Positions 16,438-25,009 of a DNA stretch of 64,000 bases are shown piece after piece. This DNA comes from Spirosoma terrae. Lineage in GTDB: Bacteria; Bacteroidota; Bacteroidia; Cytophagales; Spirosomataceae. The translations under genes were made by a program, and so were the position numbers. The stretch lies in the NCBI RefSeq assembly GCF_010435915.1, contig NZ_JAAFZH010000015.1, positions 124,001 through 188,000 on the forward strand, read 5' to 3'. Numbering within the stretch: the first letter of the stretch is position 1; each line of letters starts with the position of its first letter. The notes beneath the pieces were generated by a model that saw nothing but the letters and a program-made list of their open reading frames with translations, ran no database searches and had not been told where the DNA came from.

Positions 16438-16911
16438 TTATTTGAGGTGAGCGCGTAGCATCCAGGCTATTTTCTCATGCTTTTCCATAAGTCCCGTAAT
16501 AAAATCGCTAGTTCCGGCGTCCTTGTGAGCATCCTGAAATTCATTGATGTTACCCCGGATGAATTCGATAATACTTTCGTGATCGCCTAGTAGTTTTTTA
16601 ATCAGGCTCCGACTGTCGTTTCCGCCAGCGTCCTGTTCCGTCAGATGGGTTAGCTGCAGAAAGTTTTTCAACGTAGCCGGTGCATAATGGCCTAACTGAC
16701 GAATACGCTCTGCTACGTCATCAACAATCTCCGCCGATTGCTGATACAATTCTTCGAAATACAGGTGAACAGAATGAAAATCCATGCCTTCCAGATTCCA
16801 GTGCGCATTGAGCGTTTTCGTATAAAGTACAAACTCATCAGCCAGCAGCTTAGCTAACTGATGCGCAACAACCTCCCGGTTTGCGGCTGAAATACCAATA
16901 CTCGTTTCCAT
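16438..16911 (-). CDS. dps: Dps family DNA-binding ferritin-like protein
   Basis: A 157-residue ferritin-like protein. The intersubunit ferroxidase residues typical of Dps are visible: H37 in NAHWNLEG, H49 in FHSVHLYFEE, and D64 and E68 in IVDDVAERI. Dps dodecamers oxidise iron with hydrogen peroxide, store it and protect DNA. The N-terminus (METSIGISAANREVV) is short and not strongly basic, so non-specific DNA binding is uncertain. The gene stands alone with a strong terminator and is divergent from the M14 peptidase gene. Regulation by oxidative stress is expected for the family, but no operator was identified. Confidence 0.95.
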   Translation of the reverse strand: METSIGISAANREVVAHQLAKLLADEFVLYTKTLNAHWNLEGMDFHSVHLYFEELYQQSAEIVDDVAERIRQLGHYAPATLKNFLQLTHLTEQDAGGNDSRSLIKKLLGDHESIIEFIRGNINEFQDAHKDAGTSDFITGLMEKHEKIAWMLRAHLK

Positions 16912-17189
16912 GATAACTGTAGATTATGGTGAACCTGCGATACATCCGGATTATAAAATCCTGAACCCAGGCATTATTTAATCGATTACTTCCCAATTCT
17001 ACTAAATTTTCTGCTCTTTATCAGCCTTCATACGCCTACTATAAAATGGTCGGCAAAAACAAGCGTGTACACACAGAAAACAGATACACAAACAAAACAA
17101 AAAGCAATATTTAATTCCAACAAATCCATTAATATCGAAATAATAGTTAACTTATCAGTAATTTCCTCTTAGATTAAACCGCTGCCAGA

Positions 17190-19976
17190 ATGGCCACATT
17201 TCATCAATCGCTAACCATCTTTCTACTCCTACTCCAGCTTGTTGTCCACGCTCAAAAAATACCCTCCCCAAAAGAGCATTTTGGCTTCAACATTGGTGAC
17301 GATTATCAACTTTCCAATTACACCCAAACGGAAGCTTATTTTAAAAAATTAGCGGCTTCTGATCGAACTCGCCTGGTCGATATCGGGCTCACGGCCGAAG
17401 GTCGCCATCAATTTATGCTGATTGTTACGTCGGCCGATAACCAGAAAAAGCTAGATCGTTACAAAGAAATTGCTCAAACATTAGCTCATGCCGAAAACCT
17501 GACCGATACCCAGGCTAGAACACTCGCTAACGAAGGAAAAGCGGTTGTCTGGATTGACGGAGGGCTACATTCAACGGAGACGGTAGGCACTATGCAGCTC
17601 ATTGAAACAGCCTGGCAACTCGTGAGTCGAAATGATCCCGAAACACTACGTATTCTCGACAACGTTGTGATCTTGCTGACCCACGCCAATCCTGATGGGC
17701 ACGAGCTGGTTGGCAACTGGTATATGCGCGAATCCGTACCCGAAAAACGGTCGCAGGAACACGTACCGCGCCTTTATCAGAAGTATATCGGCCACGATAA
17801 CAACCGCGATTTTTTTATGCTCAATATGCCCGAGACACAAAATATGGCCCGGCAGTTGTTCATCGAATGGTTTCCGCAGGTTATTTATAATCACCACCAA
17901 CGTGGCCCGGCTGGCTCTGTTCTGGCGGGTCCTCCCCTCCGCGATCCGTTTAACTACGTACTCGACCCGCTGATCGTAACGGGTATTGATGCCCTCGGAG
18001 CAGCCATGATTAACCGCCTGAATGTTGAAGGCAAACCGGGCTATACGCGTCTGACGGGTGCCCCTTATTCGAACTGGTTCAATGGGGGTTTACGGTCGAT
18101 CAATCTATTCCACAACATGATCGGCTTGTTGACCGAAATTATTGGCAATCCTACCCCCGAAACCATTCCGCTCGTTCCCGAACGATTAATACCGAACGGC
18201 AATACGCCGTTTCCCGTAAGACCGCAACCATGGCATTTTAAACAGTCAATCGATTATTCGGTTTCGCTTAACTATTCCGTACTGGATTACGCAGCCCGTC
18301 AACGCGATCAGCTGCTGTTTACGATTTACCGAATGGGTAAAAACGCGATCGAATACGGAAGTCGCGACTATTGGTCGTTATACCCGAAGCGAGTGGAAGC
18401 CATCACGCAGACGTATCAGGCTAACCAGAAAAGAACAAATCCGACGCAGCCAGAAAACCAACGTAGCGGTGCCTTGCCGGTTGCCTACTATGATTCGGTC
18501 ATGAAAAAGCCATCGTTACGTGATCCAAGAGGATTTATCATTCCGGTCAATCAGCCTGATTTTCCAACGGCTGTTCGTTTCCTGAACGCGCTTATCCGAA
18601 CGGGCGTGCAGATTCAGAAAGCAACCACCAATTTTACGGTTGCAGGCAAAACCTATCCAGCAGGTTCGTATGTCGTTAAAACCGATCAGGCTTTTCGCCC
18701 GCACGTACTGGATATGTTTGAACCGCAGGACTATCCGAACGATTTTCAGTATCCGGGAGGCCCACCGATTCGCCCCTATGATGCCGCTGGCTGGACACCT
18801 GCCTATCTGATGAATGTCCGCTTTGATCGTATTCTGGATGGCTTCGATGGCCCTTTCCAAAAGCTTCCTTACGGTGAACTACAATCGCCGGAGGGCCATC
18901 TGAATGGCAACGCAACCGCCGGCTACCTCCTCAACGCCCAGATCAATAACTCCTTCATTGCCGTCAATGATTTACTGGCTTCGGGCATCGATGTGTACCG
19001 TCTGCCTACTGGCAGCGGGAGTAACGTAGCAGCAGGATCCTTTTTTATACCTGCTTCGACCAACGCCAAAAGCCTTCTCGATAAATCAATCAAGAACCTG
19101 GGGCTGGAGGTTTCCGGCCTGAGTAAACGCCCAGAGGGATCAATGATAAAGGTCGCTCCCTTGCGAATTGCGTTGTGGGATACGTATGGCGGCTCCATGC
19201 CATCCGGCTGGGTTCGCTGGCTCATGGAACAATACCATTTTCCGATGAAGGTTGTTTTTGCCCAGGACATCGACGCAGGCGATTTAAAGAAGAAATTTGA
19301 TGTCATTGTCTTCGTAAGCCAGGCCATTCCGCCCGTTGGACGCCCTAAAGAATCGGCAAGTTCTTACGCTCGCCGGGAGCCTCAACCCGACGACATTCCG
19401 GCCGAGTTCCGCCCGTGGCTAGGCAGAATCACCGCCGACAAGTCGATTCCCCAACTGAAAGCATTTTTAAATGCGGGTGGCAGTATTGTAACCATCGGTA
19501 CCAGTACGAATCTGGCGTATCATTTGAATCTACCCGTGAAAAACGCGCTGGTCGACATGGCGGCTACCGGCCAGAGCCGACCGTTGCCCAATGAGAAATT
19601 CTACATTCCCGGCAGCGTATTGCGGGTTACCCTGGATTCTACGCAGCAGGCAACCTGGGGCATGCCCACACTGACCGATGTCTATTTTGATTCCAGTCCC
19701 GTGTTTACCGTAGCGCCAGAAGCGATTGCTAAGGGGGCGATTAGGCCACTGGCCTGGTTTGACAGCAATAAACCACTACGGAGCGGCTGGGCATGGGGAC
19801 AATCGTATCTACAGGATGGCGTAGCCGCCTTTATGGCACCAGTTGGCTCTGGCCGGTTTTATGCTTTCGGCCCCGAAATCACGTTCCGTTGTCAGACACA
19901 GGGCACGTTTAAGTTGTTATTCAATCAACTGTATAGCACAGAAAGAAGCCAGCGCACGGCACAGGCAAGTGATTAA
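17190..19976 (+). CDS. Secreted M14-family zinc carboxypeptidase-like protein
   Basis: A 928-residue exported protein: a signal peptide (MATFHQSLTIFLLLLQLVVHAQ), then an M14 carboxypeptidase domain of about 40-400 with the zinc motif H127-x2-E130 in GGLHSTETVG, the substrate region LLTHANPDGHELV, NNRDFFMLNMPE and a later His in YNHHQRGPAG. The catalytic Glu may be that in GLLTEIIGNP. The remaining 500 residues form a C-terminal region without a motif that I recognise, probably including a type-1 glutamine amidotransferase-like fold (VFVSQAIPP and GGSIVTIG segments). Large M14 proteins of this layout are common in Bacteroidota. Peptide or cell-wall degradation in the periplasm or outside the cell is likely; the substrate is unknown. 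Confidence 0.88.
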   Translation: MATFHQSLTIFLLLLQLVVHAQKIPSPKEHFGFNIGDDYQLSNYTQTEAYFKKLAASDRTRLVDIGLTAEGRHQFMLIVTSADNQKKLDRYKEIAQTLAHAENLTDTQARTLANEGKAVVWIDGGLHSTETVGTMQLIETAWQLVSRNDPETLRILDNVVILLTHANPDGHELVGNWYMRESVPEKRSQEHVPRLYQKYIGHDNNRDFFMLNMPETQNMARQLFIEWFPQVIYNHHQRGPAGSVLAGPPLRDPFNYVLDPLIVTGIDALGAAMINRLNVEGKPGYTRLTGAPYSNWFNGGLRSINLFHNMIGLLTEIIGNPTPETIPLVPERLIPNGNTPFPVRPQPWHFKQSIDYSVSLNYSVLDYAARQRDQLLFTIYRMGKNAIEYGSRDYWSLYPKRVEAITQTYQANQKRTNPTQPENQRSGALPVAYYDSVMKKPSLRDPRGFIIPVNQPDFPTAVRFLNALIRTGVQIQKATTNFTVAGKTYPAGSYVVKTDQAFRPHVLDMFEPQDYPNDFQYPGGPPIRPYDAAGWTPAYLMNVRFDRILDGFDGPFQKLPYGELQSPEGHLNGNATAGYLLNAQINNSFIAVNDLLASGIDVYRLPTGSGSNVAAGSFFIPASTNAKSLLDKSIKNLGLEVSGLSKRPEGSMIKVAPLRIALWDTYGGSMPSGWVRWLMEQYHFPMKVVFAQDIDAGDLKKKFDVIVFVSQAIPPVGRPKESASSYARREPQPDDIPAEFRPWLGRITADKSIPQLKAFLNAGGSIVTIGTSTNLAYHLNLPVKNALVDMAATGQSRPLPNEKFYIPGSVLRVTLDSTQQATWGMPTLTDVYFDSSPVFTVAPEAIAKGAIRPLAWFDSNKPLRSGWAWGQSYLQDGVAAFMAPVGSGRFYAFGPEITFRCQTQGTFKLLFNQLYSTERSQRTAQASD

Positions 19977-19982
19977 GTCAAA

Positions 19983-20022
19983 GCGAGGCCATATCTTATT
20001 ATTTTTAGAGTTATGGCCTCGC
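19983..20022. terminator. Hairpin between the M14 peptidase and a convergent lipoprotein gene
   Basis: Perfect 11-base arms (GCGAGGCCATA and its complement) around an AT-rich 18-base loop, immediately after the peptidase stop and shortly before the stop of the convergent gene. T-tracts on both sides are weak, so termination is probable but not certain. Confidence 0.6.
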
Positions 20023-20051
20023 GTGAATTACAGGATAACTCAACGAACGAA

Positions 20052-20981
20052 TTAATACGACTCGTATTCGAAACGTACCGTTTCTTTCGTTACGGTGCCG
20101 TTGGGAGCAGGAGCCGTAATCGTTTTGATACGTAGCGTCGGCAAATTGGCCGTATTATATTGATACTGATACGTAATGGTTTCTCGCGTACTGGCTTCTG
20201 GCGTTTCGCTGAGTACGTTGTTCTGACTCAGTGTCAATACGTTATCGGTTCCGCCAAAGAGCGCATTTGGCGTGGTTGGCCCGTACAGAATGTTGACGAA
20301 ACCACTCAGCGCCGACGGAATAACTGACGTACCATAGAACGGGTTGATTTTATCGTCGTGCGTATACGTAGCACTGGTGATCCCCGGAAAATCGCTGCTC
20401 ATTCCGGAGGGCATGCCCTGATACCGGATACCAGTGCCGCCGGTCGTTTTCGTTAGATTTTTTCCCGTAAACGTGTACTGTATGGCTCCCTGAATACTAA
20501 ATCGAGGATGCGAATAGCCGCCACTACTACTAACGAGCTGTTTATTCGCATCATACGTATAGGACCAGCTCAGTCCGTTAATGTACTGAATTTGCGAAAC
20601 CAGGCCCGATTCATTATATAAGTAGATATACTGCTCTACAGCGTTGTTCGGGCCACTCTGCGAACGAGGATAGGGAATACGTTCTCGACGTAGCTGCGTC
20701 AGGCGATTCTGAGCATCGTATAGATAAACACTATTCATGACTTCGGCTACCGTGCTGTCGGGTGTCTGGTAGGTTTTGATAGTGCTCAATCGTCCCTGCG
20801 CATCATACCGTAGGACGCTTACCTTCGCTACGTTGTCGGGCAATTCCTGCGTTATTGTGTTCACTCGATAGCGTGTCGGCGTACCCGGATTCGGGTCTAT
20901 AACGCGTTGCTCCGAACAGCCGGTGAGCCATCCTGCCAATGACAAAATGGTCAGATAAAAAATAAAGTCAAATCGTTTCAT
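20052..20981 (-). CDS. Lipoprotein with YD/RHS-like repeats
   Basis: A protein of about 309 residues from the ATG at 20981. It has a lipoprotein signal peptide (FYLTILSLAGWLTGC) and several YD-repeat-like units: VLRYDAQGRLSTIKTY, YLYDAQNRLTQLRRE, YLYNESGLVSQIQY and YTYDANKQLVSS. Such repeats form extended beta-structures in surface proteins. Here there are too few for an RHS toxin shell, and the gene looks like one of the many DUF4595-type surface lipoproteins in Bacteroidota. The longest frame starts 102 bases upstream with residues that do not fit a signal peptide. Function unknown. Confidence 0.82.
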   Translation of the reverse strand: MKRFDFIFYLTILSLAGWLTGCSEQRVIDPNPGTPTRYRVNTITQELPDNVAKVSVLRYDAQGRLSTIKTYQTPDSTVAEVMNSVYLYDAQNRLTQLRRERIPYPRSQSGPNNAVEQYIYLYNESGLVSQIQYINGLSWSYTYDANKQLVSSSGGYSHPRFSIQGAIQYTFTGKNLTKTTGGTGIRYQGMPSGMSSDFPGITSATYTHDDKINPFYGTSVIPSALSGFVNILYGPTTPNALFGGTDNVLTLSQNNVLSETPEASTRETITYQYQYNTANLPTLRIKTITAPAPNGTVTKETVRFEYESY

Positions 20982-21182
20982 CCTAATGGTGAATAGCACT
21001 AATAAATCGTTCCAATCGCCTATATTCCAATCATCTATACCCTTATTACCAGGGTCAGCGAACCGGGCAAAACCGTTTTCCACTGTTTATAGGAGAATTC
21101 ACTAGAAGGTAAATACACTGATTTATTTTTCACATTGATCGTTATCATTTCTCGCTGCTTCCTTTTCCACAGTGCAAAAAAA

Positions 21183-21206
21183 ATGCTGCACCAACTGGTG
21201 CAGCAT
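21183..21206 (-). terminator. Terminator of the M48 peptidase gene
   Basis: A perfect 10-base stem (ATGCTGCACC and its complement) with a 4-base loop and eight T on the minus strand, about 40 bases after the stop. Confidence 0.92.
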
Positions 21207-21247
21207 CAACTAGTTATCAGGGTACAGCGAACTACGTAGCGTCGTTT

Positions 21248-22015
21248 TTATTTAGCCAGTCCGTCACGCCGAGCCCGTGTACGGACGCGCTCGGCCCGAC
21301 TCTTGCTATCGGGGTGCGACGACAGAATAGCCGTTACTTTATTGCTCTGATTACCACCATTCAGCTTGGCCAGCTTTTCGAATGACGTTGCCAGAGCCAT
21401 CACGCTATAGCCGTTCCGCTTCAGAAAATCATAGCTATAATCATCGGCCTCTGTTTCCTGCTGACGACTGAATGATGCCCCAAAATAGCCATCGACCAGC
21501 CCACCCACTTGTGAGCGGGATAGCTTACCAATTACACCCGAATTGGCAGCCGCTACGTTACGTACCGCCGACCGTCTGAGCGCACTTTTCATCGCATCGC
21601 GCGAATCCTTATTGACAACGTGGCCAATTTCGTGACCCATAATCGCCAGCAATTCGCTGTCCGACATGATGTCCATCAGTCCTTTAAATACCCGCACACT
21701 ACCATCGGCAGTAGCAAATGCGTTTACGTCAGGCACCATATACACTTTATAGTTGATTGGCAGACCGCTAACGGTACGGTGACGACTAACAATTTTGTTC
21801 AATCGCAACGTGTAGGGATCATTGGGACCTGCAACTGGATTTTTCGCATCCATCTCCACGACAGCCTGTCGGGACAACTGAGCCACCTGCGCATCCGATA
21901 ACGTAGCGGCCGTTAAAGCTTCCATCGCTGCCTGCACCAGATTTTGTTCGCCCTGCGCAACGGATAGTCGCGAAACGCCAAGAAAGAGAGCAATTATTAT
22001 GAGTGCACGTTTCAT
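21248..22015 (-). CDS. Secreted M48 family zinc metalloprotease
   Basis: A 255-residue M48 peptidase with a signal peptide (MKRALIIIALFLGVSRLSVAQ). The HExxH zinc motif is H128-E129-x2-H132 in MGHEIGHVV, and the third zinc ligand Glu is in QQETEADDYS (about 187). The layout matches the LoiP/BepA-type periplasmic peptidases of Gram-negative bacteria, without the TPR domain of BepA. It probably takes part in quality control of envelope proteins. A strong terminator follows and the upstream 330 bases hold no intact gene. Confidence 0.92.
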   Translation of the reverse strand: MKRALIIIALFLGVSRLSVAQGEQNLVQAAMEALTAATLSDAQVAQLSRQAVVEMDAKNPVAGPNDPYTLRLNKIVSRHRTVSGLPINYKVYMVPDVNAFATADGSVRVFKGLMDIMSDSELLAIMGHEIGHVVNKDSRDAMKSALRRSAVRNVAAANSGVIGKLSRSQVGGLVDGYFGASFSRQQETEADDYSYDFLKRNGYSVMALATSFEKLAKLNGGNQSNKVTAILSSHPDSKSRAERVRTRARRDGLAK

Positions 22016-22349
22016 TTGTCGAGTCTAACAGACAGGTGGTGTGATGAGCATCTGTCTGTAACAAAGACTAGTTTACCCCTGCAAAAGTTTAAGCCATAGG
22101 GTCAATATTTACTCCTTTTCACGGGCAGAAACGTCGGGAGCGCGTTTTTTACGATGCTTTATCGATTCATCAGGCACTAATTTTTTCGTCTATCCAGGCC
22201 AGCAGTTTCTGATCAAACTGGTCCGCTTCTTCATACTAAACCAATCTAAAAAGCGCTACTGCATCAAATCCATCAATTAGGACAAAAGTCTGATCGTTTT
22301 CCAACCTTTATGACTAGATGGGAATCTTCTCTCTATACTGATTACGTCT
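22016..22349. other. Intergenic region with possible gene remnant
   Basis: The region between the divergent M48 and small lipoprotein genes holds their promoters and a possible decayed coding remnant at about 22170-22302. Nothing else was recognised. Confidence 0.5.
22170..22302 (-). pseudogene. Possible remnant of a decayed gene
   Basis: One minus-strand frame reads LENDQTFVLIDGFDAVALF-RLV, a TAG stop, then EEADQFDQKLLAWIDEKISA before a final stop. Both pieces have protein-like composition and together suggest the C-terminal end of a gene interrupted by a stop codon. No start is visible and the family is not recognised, so this may be chance. Confidence 0.25.
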
Positions 22350-22658
22350 ATGCGCTATCTGCCTGCGATAACTGTTTTTTTCCTACTAGGAGGGTGTCAA
22401 TGGATTCAGCCCAAAGAAGTAGCAGCTACCGTTTTTAAATATCGGTATATGCTTGCGTGCACTTGCTGTGGTGGATTAGAAGTTAGAATTGGTTCTGATA
22501 AATATCGAACAAAGGAGGGGCCACCCCCTTTTGCTACGGACACGGTGCCTGTGATGGTAGACAGTTTACCTGTCTGGATTCGCTACCGCGACGATGATAA
22601 TGAGTGCGGACGAATTATGCGCAATATGATTGTCATTACATCGATGCGATTAAGATAA
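22350..22658 (+). CDS. Small Cys-rich lipoprotein of unknown function
   Basis: A 102-residue protein with a lipoprotein signal peptide (MRYLPAITVFFLLGGC) whose acylated Cys would be C16. The mature part contains a CTCCGG motif (about 37-42) and a further Cys near ECGRIM, which could form disulfides or bind metal. I do not recognise the family. It stands between the M48 peptidase and the convergent mtaB gene. Confidence 0.65.
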   Translation: MRYLPAITVFFLLGGCQWIQPKEVAATVFKYRYMLACTCCGGLEVRIGSDKYRTKEGPPPFATDTVPVMVDSLPVWIRYRDDDNECGRIMRNMIVITSMRLR

Positions 22659-22735
22659 CATACGCATCGCTCTATTCTTCATACGGCTCGCTAATACACA
22701 AGACTTACGAACGACCCAGCCAATACCATAAAAAA

Positions 22736-22756
22736 AGACCGGCTATTAACCGGTCT
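22736..22756 (-). terminator. Terminator after mtaB
   Basis: A 7-base stem (AGACCGG/CCGGTCT) with a 7-base loop and seven T on the minus strand, 24 bases after the stop codon. It would close the eut-mtaB transcript. Confidence 0.8.
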
Positions 22757-22779
22757 GAATAGTATCTATTGTTCAGTAC

Positions 22780-24126
22780 TCAATGATGACTTTCCAGTAC
22801 ATGGACGGCTTCCGCTACTTCCATTAGTCCATCCGCATTGACGCCAGTAAGCTGAACAGTCATCGTTTCGTTGATCAGGAGAGGATCGTATTTGGCAACG
22901 ACCCGCACGTAGTTTTCGGTGAAGCCCTGCATCATGCCGTCCGCTACGTCCTCTTCGAACAAAACTGTCGACTCATTACCTACCTGCGACTCATAAAAAG
23001 CCCGGCGCTTTTTGTCCGACAGAATATGCAGCATTTTCGACCGCTCGGCTCGAACATGACCCGGAACGACCGGCTTAATCGCAAGGGCCGTCGTGTTTGG
23101 CCGCTCTGAGTAAGTAAATACGTGCAGATAGGACACCGGAAGTTCATTCAGAAAATGATACGTCTCTTTAAAGGCTTCCTCCGTTTCGCCGGGGTGACCT
23201 ACAATAACGTCGACGCCAATGCAGGCATTGGGCATCAGCTCTTTAATTTTCTGAACACGGTCGACATACAATTCACGCTTGTAACGACGACGCATCAGGC
23301 CCAGAACCCGGTTACTACCCGATTGAAGTGGTATATGAAAATGCGGAACAAACCGCTTCGACTGAGCCACAAAGGCGATAATCTCGTCGGTCAGCAGGTT
23401 GGGCTCGATACTCGAAATCCGGAATCGCTCAATACCCTCCACATCGTCAAGTGCCCGCACCAGGTCAAAAAACGTCTCCTGACGGTGACCGTTTACAAGA
23501 CCAAAATCGCCAATATTGACCCCCGTTAACACAATCTCTTTAACGGCAGCGGCCGACCGTCCCCGTTCAGCAATTTCACGGGCGGCTTTTACTACGTTAG
23601 CCACCGTATCGGAGCGGCTTTTTCCACGAGCCAGCGGAATGGTGCAATACGCACAGGGATAATCGCAGCCGTCCTGCACTTTCAGGAACGTACGCGTTCT
23701 GTCGTTTAGCGAATACGAAGCGTGATAGTCAATCACCTCCTCAATAGGCGAATTGAACACTTGAGCAGGATGGCCAGCCGGAACCTTCACGAAAGTCGGC
23801 ATGATTTCGTGCAACCTAAACTTGTCGGCAGCCCCCAGCACCGCATCGACCCCCGGAATTTCAGAAATCTCCTTCGGCTTCAGCTGCGCATAACAACCCA
23901 GAATGGCTACGTACCCGTCTGGATTGATCTTTTGTGCTTCACGGACAATTTTCCGACATTTTTTATCGGCATTGTCGGTCACCGAGCACGTATTGATAAT
24001 GAAAATATCCGGCTGCTGATTGAATTCTACCCGCTCGTATCCATGCTGTTCCATCAGACGAGACAGCGTAGAGGTTTCGGAAAAATTCAGCTTGCAGCCA
24101 AGTGTATAGAAAGCGACTTTTTTCAC
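22780..24126 (-). CDS. mtaB: tRNA t6A37 methylthiotransferase
   Basis: A radical SAM methylthiotransferase of about 449 residues. It has the N-terminal UPF0004 domain with cluster Cys residues in TLGCKLN, INTCSVTDNAD and ILGCYAQ, then the radical SAM motif C-x3-C-x2-C in DGCDYPCAYCTIP, and a C-terminal TRAM domain with a motif near GFTENYVRVV. MtaB converts t6A37 to ms2t6A37 in tRNAs that decode ANN codons. RimO and MiaB are alternatives, but the N-terminus and TRAM end fit MtaB better. The longest frame begins at TTG 24201 inside the eutC end; the GTG at 24126 (VKKVAFYTLGCK) gives the standard MtaB start. It sits right behind eutC, perhaps only by chance. Confidence 0.92.
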   Translation of the reverse strand: MKKVAFYTLGCKLNFSETSTLSRLMEQHGYERVEFNQQPDIFIINTCSVTDNADKKCRKIVREAQKINPDGYVAILGCYAQLKPKEISEIPGVDAVLGAADKFRLHEIMPTFVKVPAGHPAQVFNSPIEEVIDYHASYSLNDRTRTFLKVQDGCDYPCAYCTIPLARGKSRSDTVANVVKAAREIAERGRSAAAVKEIVLTGVNIGDFGLVNGHRQETFFDLVRALDDVEGIERFRISSIEPNLLTDEIIAFVAQSKRFVPHFHIPLQSGSNRVLGLMRRRYKRELYVDRVQKIKELMPNACIGVDVIVGHPGETEEAFKETYHFLNELPVSYLHVFTYSERPNTTALAIKPVVPGHVRAERSKMLHILSDKKRRAFYESQVGNESTVLFEEDVADGMMQGFTENYVRVVAKYDPLLINETMTVQLTGVNADGLMEVAEAVHVLESHH

Positions 24127-24193
24127 GGCAAACAATGTATCCTGCAAAATTACAAAAAAACATCGGGGTGGGTTCCGTATTGCACTCTGAATA

Positions 24194-24994
24194 TCACCCA
24201 ATTGCCAGCGAGTCGGACGACGTATCGTCGTTATCTTTCAGGGCAACACCGGTTAATTGTAATCGAAAAGCCGACTGAATCAGCCACATAAGCTTATTAA
24301 CCGCCATAACGGGCGGCAGTCCCTGTTCACGAATATTGGATAAACAATTTCGGCGTTCGTCGGTCAGGCCCGGCTCCGGCGCATAGGTCAGATAAGCCCC
24401 CATGCTATCAAACGAGCTGAGGCCCGGCCGTTCGCCAATGAGCATAATCGCCAGTTTGGGCCGCAGAATCCCACCTATGGCATCGGTGATGGCTACTCGT
24501 CCCTGTTCAACCAGCACGATGGGTGCCAGCGAAAACCCGGCCTCGCCCATGGCCTGAACCAGTAAAGGAACAACGATCGGTGCATACGTATTAACAGCAC
24601 TGGCCGACAAACCATCCGCAATGATGAGGCCAACATCAGCAGGCTGGCTATTGAGTTGCGTAAGCTTTTCGGCCGACGACTCATCCAGTAGTCGCCCCAG
24701 ATCCGGCCGTTGCAGATACGTATCACGATTATCTGCCTGACTCCGAACGTAGTGAACAGGCAAGCCCGTTCCAGCCAGATTCGTTTGTAAATCCGCTACG
24801 TTCAGGTGGGAATACACCGCATCTTTGGCATGAGCGTGCGCCATTTTAAACCGAAGCGATTCGCCAATCGGAATAGACACACCCGTTTTACCGAGGGCAA
24901 TCCGTGCATTGGTGTACGCTTTCAACGACTCCCAATCGTCCGACTCCAGCCCTGATTTTTTAAGTTCGTTCATACTGTACGCTATTGCATCCAT
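24194..24994 (-). CDS. eutC: Ethanolamine ammonia-lyase light chain
   Basis: A 266-residue EutC, the small subunit of adenosylcobalamin-dependent ethanolamine ammonia-lyase, which turns ethanolamine into acetaldehyde and ammonia. Typical segments are TNARIALGKTGVSIPIGESL, RFKMAHAHAKDAVYSHL, VGLIIADGLSASAVNTYAP, LVEQGRVAITDAIGGILRPK and LIGERPGLSSFDSMGAYLTY. It starts 15 bases after the eutB stop, as expected for the two-subunit enzyme. No microcompartment shell or EutA reactivase gene lies in the window. Confidence 0.96.
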   Translation of the reverse strand: MDAIAYSMNELKKSGLESDDWESLKAYTNARIALGKTGVSIPIGESLRFKMAHAHAKDAVYSHLNVADLQTNLAGTGLPVHYVRSQADNRDTYLQRPDLGRLLDESSAEKLTQLNSQPADVGLIIADGLSASAVNTYAPIVVPLLVQAMGEAGFSLAPIVLVEQGRVAITDAIGGILRPKLAIMLIGERPGLSSFDSMGAYLTYAPEPGLTDERRNCLSNIREQGLPPVMAVNKLMWLIQSAFRLQLTGVALKDNDDTSSDSLAIG

Positions 24995-25009
24995 GCTCCT
25001 ACTAGCTCT

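Noticed and set aside
20052-20981. RHS/YD-repeat toxin
   Set aside because: Only a few YD-like units in a lipoprotein of about 309 residues, with no toxin domain and no immunity gene.
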